A DNA stretch of 64,000 bases, taken from contig CALZFC010000248.1 of assembly GCA_945643635.1 (NCBI GenBank), positions 6,143,501 through 6,207,500 on the forward strand, written 5' to 3'. The translations under genes and the position numbers were made by a program. Source of the stretch: Allodiplogaster sudhausi (Eukaryota; Nematoda; Chromadorea; Rhabditida; Diplogasteridae). The notes below the pieces were generated by a model that saw nothing but the letters and a program-made list of their open reading frames with translations, searched no databases and was not told the origin of the DNA. Shown one piece after another: positions 11,009 through 22,639 of this stretch; the first letter of the stretch is position 1, and every line of letters begins with the position of its first letter.

Positions 11009-11297
11009 AGCTTAAGACATCAATAACATTGAACCATTACATTACAAAAAGATTTTAATAAACAACGAAAGATAAAAAAAAACGAAGAAAACGCGTCCAA
11101 ACTCGTATAAAAGCCGAGCACGCTCAGACTGAGTATCGCGGTTGATGCGCAGCCTAGCGCGCGAGCGCGAATTTTGAATTGGCGTTTAGACAACATCTTC
11201 TCAGCTTGAGTTTTACAATGCAAATATTTCATGTTGAAATGCCGCTTTTCACTGTTTGTTAAAAAATTTTTGATTTGGCCGCTTTATTCGTTACAGG

Positions 11298-12677
11298 ATG
11301 CCAGCTTCGAGTGAGCCGTCTCGTTCTGGACCAAACCGCGTTGCGTTCCGTCGGCTCGACCGATTTCATCTTTTCTCGAGGTTTTTCACTCTTTCATTTT
11401 CATTTTCTTTTTGTATTGCCAATGTTTCATACAACTGTGCATTACGCACATTTAATGAACCGTATATATCGTGCTAACATTCGTGAGTTTTAAAATTTTT
11501 TTTATGTGTTTGAGAATTTTATTTTTTAGTCGTTGTCCTTTTCTTTGAAGGCTTATTGCATCATGAACATCATATTTCGAATTTGAGTTAAATCATTCTT
11601 GGAACCTTGCCAACTTGTTCCTTTTCCAGCAGCTCGCTCGACTAGAAGTTCACTGAAAGATGCCGCTCGCATGATATTCTTCATCCGGACCCGGTTAAGG
11701 AGCGCGAGCGCTGCAACCACAAGCGCCTCGTCCAGCACCCGAACTCCTTCTTCATGGACGTCAAGTGCCCCGGCTGCTACAAGATCACCACCGGCTTCAG
11801 GTTCATAGCCAGCCTTTTTAAATGGAAAGCTTCCATTTGTTGCGTCTTTGATTTGAAACGGCATGACCTTGAATGTTCTAACTATTGGATACTGTGGGTG
11901 TTGTTGTCCTTGTTTCATAACAATAAACAATGAATGTACTGAGTTCAGGATTCTCTACGGCAAGGATCAGCCTTGGCTGGCCGACATCGTGGACGCGGCG
12001 TGGACGGCGTTGAAGGAGACGCGGCCGGTCGGTGCCGTGCTGTCGCTGTACTCGCTGTTCTCTGGCTTCGACTTGGAAATGGAGAAGCAGAAGCTGGCTG
12101 TCTTCTCTGACAAGAGCGGCATTCAAATCGACCTCCCACCTCTGCCCGACTGCCTGGTGTCTGCTGTCGACTTCTTCAATCGAATGGTCAAAGGCGCCCT
12201 CTCACTGCTGGATTCGACCGTTGAGTCGACTCTAAAGGTTTATTCTATCTCTTTAGTTTCTGTCTCACTTTCTAGAGGTTTTTGCTTTTTCTTCCTCTCT
12301 CTCTCAGTCTCTCTCTCCCTTCTCTCTCTCCCCTCTCTCTCCCCTCTCTCTCCCCCTCTCTCTCTACTTTTTGTTTATCGAGAATGATCTACTTTAGCTG
12401 CTTCACTGGATCGTGGGACTCGAGCATCCGCCCCCGATGGAAGAGGATTACGTGAGAGGAGAGGACTCGCTCAGCGATGGGTCATCCACCCAACAGCCAC
12501 CTCCCGTGCCCAAGTATGTCGGAGGGCACGACGATGAGGTTGGCTTTTCTTTCTTTCTCTCTCGCTCACCCTCATCCCCTTTATTTCTCTCTCACGTTCT
12601 TTCTCTCTCTCTCTCTCTTAATCACTCTCTCACTCTCGTTATCTCTCGCTCTCACCCCCGCCCTTTATTTCTGTCTC

Positions 12678-12717
<40 letters not shown>

Positions 12718-13135
12718 TTCTATCACCTTTCTTTCTCTCTCACTTTCGTCATATCTCGCTCTCACCCCCTGTATTTGTCTCCTACTCTCTTTCGTCTAAC
12801 ACTTATTGTTAGTATTCACTGCCTCCCTTCCTTCTTTATCTCCATAGCAGTAACAGCCGACTGTTCGAATAAGTTGAAAGGCTGATGTCTTGTAAATGAA
12901 AATAATATTTTGCCATTTCGCGTGTCAGCGGGCTGAACGGGATGCTCCTGCAGAGCAGCAGCTGCAAACTAGTAGTAATACTGTCATTCTGAATTATTAT
13001 TCCGAGGGAGAGAGAGAGAAAGGGAGACAGAGAGATAGAGAGTACGAGAGGGAGTGTGACGGATATGGAGACTTGGAGAGAGAGAGAGATGGTAACGTAT
13101 TAGAGCTGGCAAAAACGATGTTTCAGAGAAAATAA
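11298..13135 (+). CDS. unknown protein, about 239 codons, four exons
   Basis: The exons are 11298-11380, 11949-12237, 12398-12538 and 12929-13135, and every junction keeps phase (2, 0, 0). The start ATG lies one base after TTACAG, as a spliced-leader acceptor would leave it. The first two exons are well-behaved coding sequence ([19 protein letters not shown], then [19 protein letters not shown]) with an amphipathic stretch ([19 protein letters not shown]). The third is acidic and Pro-rich. The last runs into GA-repeat-encoded Arg/Glu residues, so its true end is doubtful. I do not recognise the family and see no signal peptide or clear membrane span. Introns 2 and 3 are filled with TC repeats, and intron 1 contains an RpS27 fragment. 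Confidence 0.55.
11660..11800 (+). pseudogene. RpS27: ribosomal protein S27 5' exon fragment, frameshifted
   Basis: Encodes the start of eS27: MPLA, then after a frame break [26 protein letters not shown] and YKITT, which include the first two cysteines of the family's zinc-binding motif. eS27 is a small-subunit ribosomal protein. Where the family has MPLAKD, the AAG codon is reduced to one base, a net 2-base loss, so the ATG frame meets a stop immediately. The copy ends at an intact donor (TTCAG|GTTCAT), and the expected second exon with the other two cysteines is not found downstream. It is a genomic fragment rather than a retrocopy, and sits inside intron 1 of the unknown gene. Confidence 0.8.
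12290..12790 (+). repeat. TC-rich intronic microsatellites
   Basis: Tracts at 12294-12365, 12550-12640 and 12677-12760 fill introns 2 and 3 of the unknown gene. The pyrimidine-rich strand is the sense strand. Confidence 0.9.
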
Positions 13136-13380
13136 TTAACTGTTTACTCATTCCATTCGCAGAAACTGTTTAAAAGTCAGCAATCATATTGATAAAATAT
13201 TGTAATGAAAAATAAATGTAAAGATAGGTAAAGCTGAAAATATTGTAGGAGGAGACATGTAAATGGTAAACCCTAAATTCGATATGATGAGTATTAAAGT
13301 GTGGGTGTGAGTGCACCTTCACTAAGGAAAGCAGCTTTAAATTTGCGCTGGTCACCCCCATAATCCGAGAGATGAGAGAT

Positions 13381-13748
13381 TGTAATAGCAAGACGTTGCT
13401 ATTGTAGTACTCTTCTCTGCGATACGATGTAGAAGACGAGGGAGTGAGAGGGTTTTCAGAGGTTTATCTTCTGGAACTTCAACGACACACGCGACGAAAG
13501 ACACTCAACCGCTCACTAGGCGGGAGACAACTGAGACTCAACCGCTCACTATGCGGGAGGAATGCAACACTGACTAGGGGAAGCCCTGCTAGACTAACAA
13601 TAACAATGTCTACGTGACATAATCAAACAAAGAATGATACTAGGCAATATAAATAACAACCACTAATAACAATGGGACACTATACAATGGGAACACTAAA
13701 CAAGGATGAATGGGCGAAAGGGGTTCTAGAATGGGCCTGCCCATTACA
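13381..13748 (-). repeat. LTR 3 (3' LTR of body A)
   Basis: 368 bases. Outer end abuts AGAT. Confidence 0.88.
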
Positions 13749-14880
13749 TCCCCCTCCTATCACGGCGGACGTCCTCGGCCGCTATCTTCCGGTTGGGTTT
13801 GGGGAAGGGCTTTGGCTGCTTGGCTTCTCTTCCGACGATGACGCTGCCACAGATAGAACGTTTTCGGCCGTAGTTGCTGCCACTCATGAATGAAGATTGC
13901 GTGCCGCTCTTGTTCGATCTCGAGACGTCGCTGCCACCAGACACGCTCGCGTTGCAGCTGTCACCTCTCCACCGCGCCCTTCTCTGCTTTTCATGACTCT
14001 GCAGAGTTCTCCTCTCAATCAATACTCCAATCTCATTCAGCCCCTTCTGAAACTTCTTCACATATTCTCCACGTGGCCATTCTCCCTGCTTCACACTTGC
14101 TCCGTTTCTCTTCTGAGATTCTTCTCGGTGTTTCTCTCTCCACCTCATCTGCTTCTTTCTCTCTGCTTCTTCTCTCCTTCTCTTCGTTGGGCACACCCTC
14201 TGAATGTGGCCACAACCTCCACACTCATAACACTTCACGCACTTCATGAATCTTCCACTAACACAAGAGATACCACTGTCACTTGTGCTCCTCTCAGACT
14301 GGGTCTAGGTCTGCACTCCCACTTCTTCATTCTTCTTCTTCTCGCTCTCCTTCTCGAATGTGCACGGCGAGAAAATGCTCATGTCTATTTTCTCTTCATT
14401 CTTCTTTTCTTCGATCTTCTTTTCGCTTCGTCTCAACTCCGTTTTCTTCCTCATTAATTCTTCCTCTTGCCTCCTGATTACTTCCAACATCTCCTTCATG
14501 ATTGTCTGTTGCTCCTTGACCAATCTAGCATATCCAATAAGGTCAGTCCTTTCTTGCATCACAATTACTGCCCTCTCACTCACTTCTTTCTTCGCAATTC
14601 TCTCAATCTTAGCGGTTCTCTCGGCCACCTTATCTCTCCTTTCGTCGGCTTTGGATTTCATCATCCGTATTGCACTCTCCAATTTCTCAATCACAGCACT
14701 TCCACATTCGGTCGGTTCATCCTCCTCTTCACTCTGCTCCTCTCGCCTCCTCCTCCTCTTCTCATTCCTCACCTGTGCACTCTCTGCACTCTCAGACTCC
14801 TCTCTCTGATTCTCTTGTATACTCCTCCTCTTCTCTCTGCTCATTGTACTTTGTCCACTCTCGGACATTTCTCCCTTCAT
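13744..14880 (-). pseudogene. gag-like ORF, interrupted (body A)
   Basis: Same protein layout as copy C: charged N-terminal half (14305-14880), in-frame TAG, then the zinc-knuckle half (13744-14247). The TAG is at the same codon as in copy C but absent from body B. The C-terminal codons run through the polypurine tract, and the stop is supplied by the first bases of the LTR. Confidence 0.8.
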
Positions 14881-15601
14881 CCTTGCTCGCGCCCGGTCGA
14901 CTTTCGATTTGGCACGCAGCCTTTCTTCCTCTTCTCACTTCGCCTTTGCTTCTTCTTCGAGCCCGGTCGACTTCCAATTTGGCACGTAGCCTCACTCTCT
15001 TCTTACTCCTTCTCTGTTCTCTGCACCACGTGTAAGGACGCCGCCTTTCAACACGCAAAACCTCAACAGCAAAGTTGTCTAGTGCAACCCCACTTGTCAA
15101 CTAGCACAACGAGCCTCACAACTGCTGGATGCGAACCCCACTTCGCCAACCACACAGCAAAACACCGGCTCCTCTTCACACTCAACAAAAGCCCCCTCGC
15201 TTGACACACACAAAGCCCCCACGCTTTCCTCAGACAGCCCCCACGCTGATCACAAAGCCCCCACGCTTGTCAAAAAGCCCCCACGCTTTGCTCACAACCG
15301 CCTGACGATCACCAGCCACCGCCACCAGCTTCTCTCTCCTCCACCAGACAGCCGAAGAACACCAGATCAGCCGACGAACACCAGAAAAACGGGTGGGCAC
15401 TAGGCCTCTTTTAACTGGGTGAGCTCAAGGCCTCTTTTGGTGTTGTTCCCAAACTCTTCAAAAAGAGCAGGGCCCCCGTAAACTTGGAGTTTTAACAACT
15501 GGAGCTGCCGTCGGTGAGAAGTCGCAGCTCGGAGTCGCTTGGAGATGAGTCGTCGCTTCTTCAGCAAGAAATCTTGGCGGATTCGGTCGGTTCGGCCCCC
15601 A

Positions 15602-15969
15602 TGTAATAGCAAGACGTTGCTATTGTAGTACACTTCTCTGCGATACGATGTAGAAGACGAGGGAGGGAGAGGGTTTTCAGAGGTTTATCTTCTGGAACTT
15701 CAGCTACACACGCGACGAAAGACACTCAACCGCACACTAGGCGGGAGACAACTGAGACTCAACCGCTCACTATGCGGGAGGAATGCAACACTGACTAGGG
15801 GAAGCCCTGCTAGACTAACAATAACAAGGTCTACGTGACATAATCAAACAAAGAATGATACTAGGCAATATAAATAACAACCACTAATAACAATGGGACA
15901 CTATACAATGGGAACACTAAACAAGGATGAATGGGCGAAAGGGGTTCTAGAATGGGCCTGCCCATTACA
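15602..15969 (-). repeat. LTR 2 (shared middle LTR)
   Basis: 368 bases, lying between the two bodies. Confidence 0.88.
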
Positions 15970-17140
15970 TCCCCCTCCTATCACGGCGGACGTCCTCGGC
16001 CGCTATCTTCCGGTTGGGTTTGGGGAAGGGCTTTGGCTGCTTGGCTTCTCTTCCGACGATGACGCTGCCGCAGATAGAACGTTTTAGGCCGTAGTTGCTG
16101 CCACTCATGAATGAAGATTGCGTGCCGCTCTTGTTCGATCTCGAGACGTCGCTGCCACCAGACACGCTCGCGTTGCAGCTGTCACCTCTCCACCGCGCCC
16201 TTCTCTGCTTTTCATGACTCTGCAGAGTTCTCCTCTCAATCAATACTCCAATCTCATTCAGCCCCTTCTGAAACTTCTTCACATATTCTCCACGTGGCCA
16301 TTCGCCCTGCTTCACACTTGCTCCGTTTCTCTTCTGAGATTCTTCTCGGTGTTTCTCTCTCCACCTCATCTGCTTCTTTCTCTCTGCTTCTTCTCTCCTT
16401 CTCTTCGTTGGGCACACCCTCTGAATGTGGCCACAACCTCCACACTCATAACACTTCACGCACTTCCTGAATCTTCCACTAACACAAGAGATACCACTGT
16501 CACTTGTGCTCCTCTCAGACTGGGTCTCGGTCTGCACTCCCACTTCTTCATTCTTCTTCTTCTCGCTCTCCTTCTCGAATGTGCACGGCGAGAAAATGCT
16601 CATGTTTATTTTCTCTTCATTCTTCTTTTCTTCGATCTTCTTTTCGCTTCGTCTCAACTCCTTTTTCTTCCTCATTAATTCTTCCTCTTGCCTCCTGATT
16701 ACTTCCAACATCTCCTTCATGATTGTCTGTTGCTCCTTGACCAATCTAGCATATCCAATAAGGTCAGTCCTTTCTTGCATCACAATTACTGCCCTCTCAC
16801 TCACTTCTTTCTTCGCAATTCTCTCAATCTTAGCGGTTCTCTCGGCCACCTTATCTCTCCTTTCGTCGGCTTTTGATTTCATCATCCGTATTGCACTCTC
16901 CAATTTCTCAATCACAGCACTTCCACATTAGGTCGGTTCATCCTCCTCTTCACTCTGTTCCTCTTGCCTCCTCCTCCTCTTCTCATTCCTCGCCTGTGCA
17001 CTCTCTGCACTCTCAGACTCCTCTCTCTGATTCTCTTGTCTACTCCTCCTCTTCTCTCTGCTCATTGTACTTTGTCCACTCTCGGACATTTCTCCCTTCA
17101 TCCTTGCTCGCGCCCGGTCGACTTTCGATTTGGCACGCAA
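15965..17140 (-). pseudogene. gag-like ORF, interrupted (body B)
   Basis: The longest open stretch of the family (15965-16915, 316 codons) covers the coiled-coil-like segment, the CCHC knuckle at about 16430-16470 and the basic tail. The codon that is TAG in copies A and C is GAG here. Instead a TAA occurs just upstream (16927-16929), where the other copies have a Glu codon, cutting off the N-terminal portion (16928-17140). Body B differs from A and C at many further sites. Confidence 0.8.
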
Positions 17141-17822
17141 CCTTTCTTCCTCTTCTCACTTCGTCTTTGCTTCTTCTTCGAGCACGGCCGACTTCCAATT
17201 TGGCACGTAGCCTCACTCTCTTCTTACTCCTTCTCTGTTCTCTGCACCACGTGTAAGGACGCCGCCTTTCAACACGCAAAACCTCAACACCAAAGTTGTC
17301 TAGTGCAACCCCACTTGCCAACTAGCACAACGAGCCTCACAACTGCTGGATGCGAACCCCACTTCACCAACCACACAGCAAAACACCGGCTCCTCTTCAC
17401 ACTCAACAAAAGCCCCCTCGCTTGACACACACAAAGCCCCCACGCTTTCCTCAGACAGCCCCCACGCTGATCACAAAGCCCCCACGCTTGTCAAAAAGCC
17501 CCCACGCTTTGCTCACAACCGCCTGACGATCACCAGCCACCGCCACCAGCTTCTCTCTCCTCCACCAGACAGCCGAAGAACACCAGATCAGCCGACGAAC
17601 ACCAGAAAAACGGGTGGGCACTAGGCCTCTTTTAACTGGGTGGGCTCAAGGCCTCTTTTGGTGTTGTTCCCAAACTCTTCAAAAAGAGCAGGGCCCCCGT
17701 AAACTTGGAGTTTTAACAACTGGAGCTGCCGTCGGTGAGAAGTCGCAGCTCGGAGTCGCTTGGAGATGAGTCGTCGCTTCTTCAGCAAGAAATCTTGGCG
17801 GATTCGGTCGGTTCGGCCCCCA

Positions 17823-18190
17823 TGTAATAGCAAGACGTTGCTATTGTAATACACTTCTCTGCGATACGATGTAGAAGACGAGGGAGGGAGAGGGTTTTCA
17901 GAGGTTTATCTTCTGGAACTTCAGCGACACACGCGACGAAAGACACTCAACCGCTCACTAGGCGGGAGACAACTGAGACTCAACCGCTCACTATGCGGGA
18001 GGAATGCAACACTGACTAGGGGAAGCCCTGCTAGACTAACAATAACAATGTCTACGTGACATAATCAAACAAAGAATGATACTAGGCAATATAAATAACA
18101 ACCACTAATAACAATGGGACACTATACAATGGGAACACTAAACAAGGATGAATGGGCGAAAGGGGTTCTAGAATGGGCCTGCCCATTACA
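17823..18190 (-). repeat. LTR 1 (5' LTR of body B)
   Basis: 368 bases. Followed on the plus strand by AGAT, the target duplication. Confidence 0.88.
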
Positions 18191-18868
18191 AGATGCGCGA
18201 GCAGCAAGAGCTCTTGGATAGGAAAAGAACAAGAACGGACCGGCAGAACGGGGTAAGTTAAGGCGTGACCGAAGAAGGGCGCAAGCCTCGCTTAAAATTG
18301 TGTGTGTGCCACTGCTCAGCCATCTGGGACATTTCTTACGAGATTTGTATGCTCTCTTCATTTATATGTAATTTTTCAAAAGTTTGTTTGTCTACCTCTT
18401 ATTCATCTTACTTTCTTGATTTCTTTAAGTACTCTTTTTACTATTCCTTTCTTTTCCTTCTTTCAACATTTTTCATTTCCTTTCTCTTTTCATTATCCCT
18501 CTCTCATTCTCTTCATCTTTCATTCTCCCTCGCTCTTTCGCTCTCTCTTTCTTCCCTCTCTCGTTTGTTTACTTGCGATGTCTCCACCCTTGCCATTTCA
18601 ACAAGCAGCTCGGCGTGATTCCGTTCAAATGGTAAGGCTGAATGATCTCTGAAAACGGCGGAGTAACAGACGGTCTCCTCTATGGCCTAGAGAAAATACG
18701 CGCGCCTGACTTCGGACCGGCTGAGTAAAGCAGATTTCACGACAGTCGATGTCGAGTGGAATTGCTGGCAGAAACAGCGAAGGATTGTTGCAAAGATCCA
18801 TTCTCGCCATCGTCTACACTCACATAATTTTATATTTATTGCTTTTACAATTGTATTTAAACACAAAA

Positions 18869-19311
18869 TGCCGTACTTTCTCTATTAGTTAACCCCTTTA
18901 TTAGAACCCCCCCTCTCTAATAGTACCCCCCCTCTGATAAAGCCATTGAAAAATAGAACCCCTCCCATTAGTGGAGCCGCTCTCCAATAGTGATCCCCCT
19001 AACAGCCTAATATCTCAGCTCGAGACTTACCTCGAATGGATCCTGGAGGCATGGGATGCTCTCTCCAATGAACTGATTGCAAATTCATTCAAAATATGTG
19101 GTGAAATGGATATTCCAGTGATGATTCCTATGAATTCGATCTATGATTCTTCTTTTTTTGAGAAGAAAATGTTGTTATCAAATTTTTAGTGTCTCACATT
19201 GAAAAATAGTGCCCCTCCCTCCAGTAGAACCCCTCCCTCCCATAGTGCCCCCCTCTCGCAAGGGTATTGAAAAATAGAACCCCCGGGGGTACTAATAGAG
19301 AAAATACGGTA
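18869..19311. mobile_element. TA-flanked TIR element (MITE), copy 2
   Basis: Inverted counterpart of the element at 6826-7267, with the same TIRs (CCGTATTTTC type) and C/G runs. Confidence 0.8.
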
Positions 19312-19613
19312 AGCAGACATTTTGTATTTATTATTTAAAATATAAGTCAACAATAAATATGTTGGCAAAACAATGATGAAATAGAAAAAAATGAAATGCG
19401 GAATTCGTTCATGCAAGTTTAAATAACATCTTTGACGAATGACTAAATGATATCAGTGAGAGTTCAAAGTAACTTTATTCTACAAATGCGGAACTTCTAG
19501 ATTTATGAAATTACTCTCGCTTGCGACTTGCAGAGAATCATCTGCTGTGAATGTTCTTCGTGCATGTGGTGACTAGAGGTTTTTCATAAGTATGATTTAG
19601 TATGATTTTTTTT

Positions 19614-20073
19614 CCCTCGCTCTTTCGCTCTCTCTTTCTTCCCTCTCTCGTTTGTTTACTTGCGATGTCTCCACCCTTGCCATTTCAACAAGCAGCTCGG
19701 CGTGATTCGGTTCAAATGGTAAGGCTGAATGATCTCTGAAAACGGCGGAGTAACAGACGGTCTCCTCTATGGCCTAGAGAAAATACGCGCGCCTGACTTC
19801 GGACCGGCTGAGTAAAGCAGATTTCACGACAGTCGATGTCGAGTGGAATTGCTGGCAGAAACATCGAAGGATTGTTGCAAAGATCCATTCTCGCCATCGT
19901 CTACACTCACATAATTTTATATTTATTGCTTTTACAATTGTATTTAAACACAAAATGCCGTACTTTCTCTATTAGTTAACCCCTTTATTAGAACCCCCCC
20001 CCCCTCTAATAGTACCCCCCCTCTGATAAAGCCATTGAAAAATAGAACCCCTCCCATTAGTGGAGCCGCTCTC
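19614..20073. repeat. direct duplicate of 18527-18984
   Basis: Repeats 18527-18984 in the same orientation: a TC tract, a unique segment and the first part of the TIR element, which is cut short. The last four bases (TCTC) are shared with the first bases of the large palindrome arm. Confidence 0.9.
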
Positions 20074-20235
20074 GCTTGAGAAGGAGCAGTAGAGGTAAAA
20101 GGGCATCACCGAATTGTAGAGAAACAATTCAGAATTATTTTTCCTCAATTTAACGGGGAAAGTGGAATGGAAAAGCCAGATTTCCATTATTTGTGCATCA
20201 AATTTGTAATTGGCGTCCGCATATTCCAGAAGCAC
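20070..20235 (-). pseudogene. truncated copy of TM7-like exon
   Basis: Identical to 30879-31044, then runs directly into MITE sequence at the arm boundary, so it lacks the last 80 bases of the exon. See the intact copy at 30879-31124. Confidence 0.5.
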
Positions 20236-20363
20236 TATTGAAATGATTTGTTTACCTCTAGTGCGGTAAGTGTCAAATTAATATTTGTCTTGACACACCG
20301 TGAAATAAATAAAAAAGCTGCAATTCCCACATATTTATATGATTAGAAGGCAAGTTTACAAGT

Positions 20364-20624
20364 GTGCAAGTTTATTCCACAATCACGGACTGTGCGCGGT
20401 GTGTGAAGAAGAACAAGGGCATCGGGATTCATGAATGCGATTCGCATCCGAATAGTGGACAGATTTCGGTCGAATTCTTCGCGCCATCGTTCTCGAGGAC
20501 GTCCAGCATGCCTGTACCACTTGAGGCGACCGTCACTTTACCCAGAGAAGCACACAACAAAATTAATTTATTTAAACTCACCTTCAGATTATTCAAAGAA
20601 AAACAGAACATTTATGTTCGTTAA
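20364..20624 (+). other. possible cysteine-containing exon, left copy
   Basis: Open frame with ITDCARCVKKNKGIGIHECD, after a plausible acceptor. The opposite strand is also partly open, so strand and reality are uncertain. The same sequence lies inverted at 30490-30750. No family recognised. Confidence 0.25.
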
Positions 20625-21057
20625 TATATCAAAACCAGATTGCTTTCCACTCTATTGAAATAATGTTCTACTTTCAGCAAAATTGAGAATCTTTCATTCA
20701 ACCGGAATATGGCTCATCAAGATTATAAGGAAATCTAAATGCTTTAGCAGAATGAAAGTAAAGAAAAATTAAACATCGTAGGCGTTCCCTTAGAACAGCG
20801 AATATTGTAGCAAATTTGCTCAAGGATGACAGGATAAAGAAATGATGAAGAGTGAACCATATTGTCATGATCGAAAATGTTCCTTCACTATCAAGCGCAA
20901 AATATTGAGATAAACATGTTGAGATATAAGACTGTGAAGGGAGAAAGAAGTCCACTTTCTTCACCTGGCGATGATGAACAAATTGCCTGAAATATTATAT
21001 TTGTTTATTTTTCAACAAATTACTTGTGTTTTTTTTTTAGTTCACGTGTAATTTCAA

Positions 21058-21753
21058 TCATAAATTAAGCGTCAGAAGACCGCACATATTAAACGGTAAA
21101 ATGGCTCTACAAACCCAGTTGTTATCGAGTTTCGGTCGGGAGGCGGGTTTGTCTCGCTCGCACTGGGGAGACGCGCCAGTCACTCCTGCCGCGCAGAAGG
21201 ACGCACGTGCCGTTTCCTCATCCGCGTTACAGAAGTCGCTCGTACACACATAGTAGTGTGCGACAACTGTTGCGAATCGACCGACCTGGAATATGGCGAT
21301 GTTTTCGTTTTAAAAGGAGAATATTGACTACCGGTATTTCATAGTCGCCGAGAGCCACTAGACTGCCACGCCATATCAGCGACGAGTAACTAGAGATGTA
21401 GCAATGCGTACCCTGAAGGGTAATAGCTAACAAAACTCCTATGCCGAATGTTTCCTTCTTCAAACTTTGAACAATACGGTAATGACTTCAATGAAGACCT
21501 GGCAAGTGGTGATGTTTCCAACGTTGATATTCTCAGCACACTTGATGGGTCGCCGCGTGACGTTTGCGGTTGAAATGGAGAGGATCGTGTCTGCGCAGAA
21601 GTCGGACTGCAACTTTGAATAGAAAATGACCAAGTAAGCAAATTTCGCAATAATATTTTTAGCCGCACGCCCTTGAAGCGACAATGCAGATTGTGTTGCG
21701 GCTGACTGTGCTCGTCGAAGGTGGGATGAATATAGCATGTGTCCTCGAAAACG
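21058..21753 (-). CDS. cysteine-rich secreted-type (Ly6/uPAR-like) protein, inverted copy
   Basis: Mirror image of the gene at 29361-30056. The exons are 21669-21753, 21499-21612 and 21058-21285, with the same phases. No difference from the right copy was seen in these exons. Upstream exon candidates mirror to about 21950-22225. Confidence 0.45.
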
Positions 21754-22277
21754 CTGCAAAATATCTAAATGCTGAACTTTCGAAAACCTATGAGAATACC
21801 TTGAAATGAGCTAAATTAAGCAACCCACGACAAATCATCATTTTGACAATCTGATTAGAGTTTTGACAATCCAATTCGCTTTGGAGCCTGATTTATAAGT
21901 TAATCAAAGCGTCATTAAAGGCAACAAGTTAATAATCCAACGAGGAATGCGCTCCTATTTCGAGGTCATTCGAGCACTTGCTGATAAGAGAACTGTTGAG
22001 GCCCTCTTTCAAGTCAGCCGTGCAGTATCTACAGCCAGACGCCTGAATGTACGACTAATACAACATGAATGTACACACACACTAAAGTTCTATTTCTTTT
22101 CTTCTGTTTCTTCTATTTTCGATCACGCCGCTAACCAATGTCATGTTGCCGTCATCATCAGTGACCGTGCATGTCAGATTACGCTCCTTCTCGACATGAA
22201 GCGTGTCGTGTTGCTGATTGCACATTGACTCACTGGAGTAACGAAATCAAGATTACTCTGATCACTTGTGTCTAGAC

Positions 22278-22639
22278 TAGAGATGGTAAATGGCCCAAAA
22301 ATTTTGGGCCGGCCCGACCCGAACCATTTCCGGGCACTAGAATTTTAGGCCCGGCCGTTTGAGCCCGACTTTCAAAAAATTCTGGGGAGAAAGTCCGACG
22401 AGTTACAAAATGTTTAGAAATTTAGAATTTTTCATGCTCGTGCTACGAACATTCATTTTAATGTATAGAAGAAAGAGTTTTATCGGAAAAAATTAACAAA
22501 GGAAGAAAGTTTTGCACTTAACAATGCCACCAGTCGTCTTGACTGGACGATATTATGTGCTTATCGGGCCTGGCCCGGGGCCCTGGGGGAAGTTGGGCCG
22601 CCCGGCCCTACGGGCCCGCCCGGGCCGTTACCATCTCTG
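22278..22639. mobile_element. hAT-like MITE (362 bases), left palindrome copy
   Basis: Ends TAGAGATGGTAA / CATCTCTG, flanked by an 8-bp duplication GTCTAGAC (22270-22277 and 22640-22647). The interior is rich in GGGCC/CCCGG. An 8-bp TSD with CAGAGATG-type ends is typical of hAT elements. No transposase. Confidence 0.82.

Larger units (their letters stand above)
13381..18190 (-). mobile_element. gag-only LTR retrotransposon, tandem LTR-body-LTR-body-LTR array
   Basis: Reading on the minus strand: LTR 17823-18190, body B 15970-17822 (1,853 bases), LTR 15602-15969, body A 13749-15601 (1,853 bases), LTR 13381-13748. Each LTR is 368 bases with TGTAATGGGC...GCTATTACA ends. The array is flanked by one 4-bp target duplication, AGAT (13377-13380 and 18191-18194). 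Each body ends in a polypurine tract (AGGAGGGGGA) directly against the LTR. Only a gag-like ORF is encoded, so mobility would depend on enzymes supplied in trans (inference). Confidence 0.88.
16000..19599. repeat. right arm of the 3.6-kb inverted duplication
   Basis: Reverse complement of 6538-10128, ending on the right at 19599 within TATGATTTA. Confidence 0.9.
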
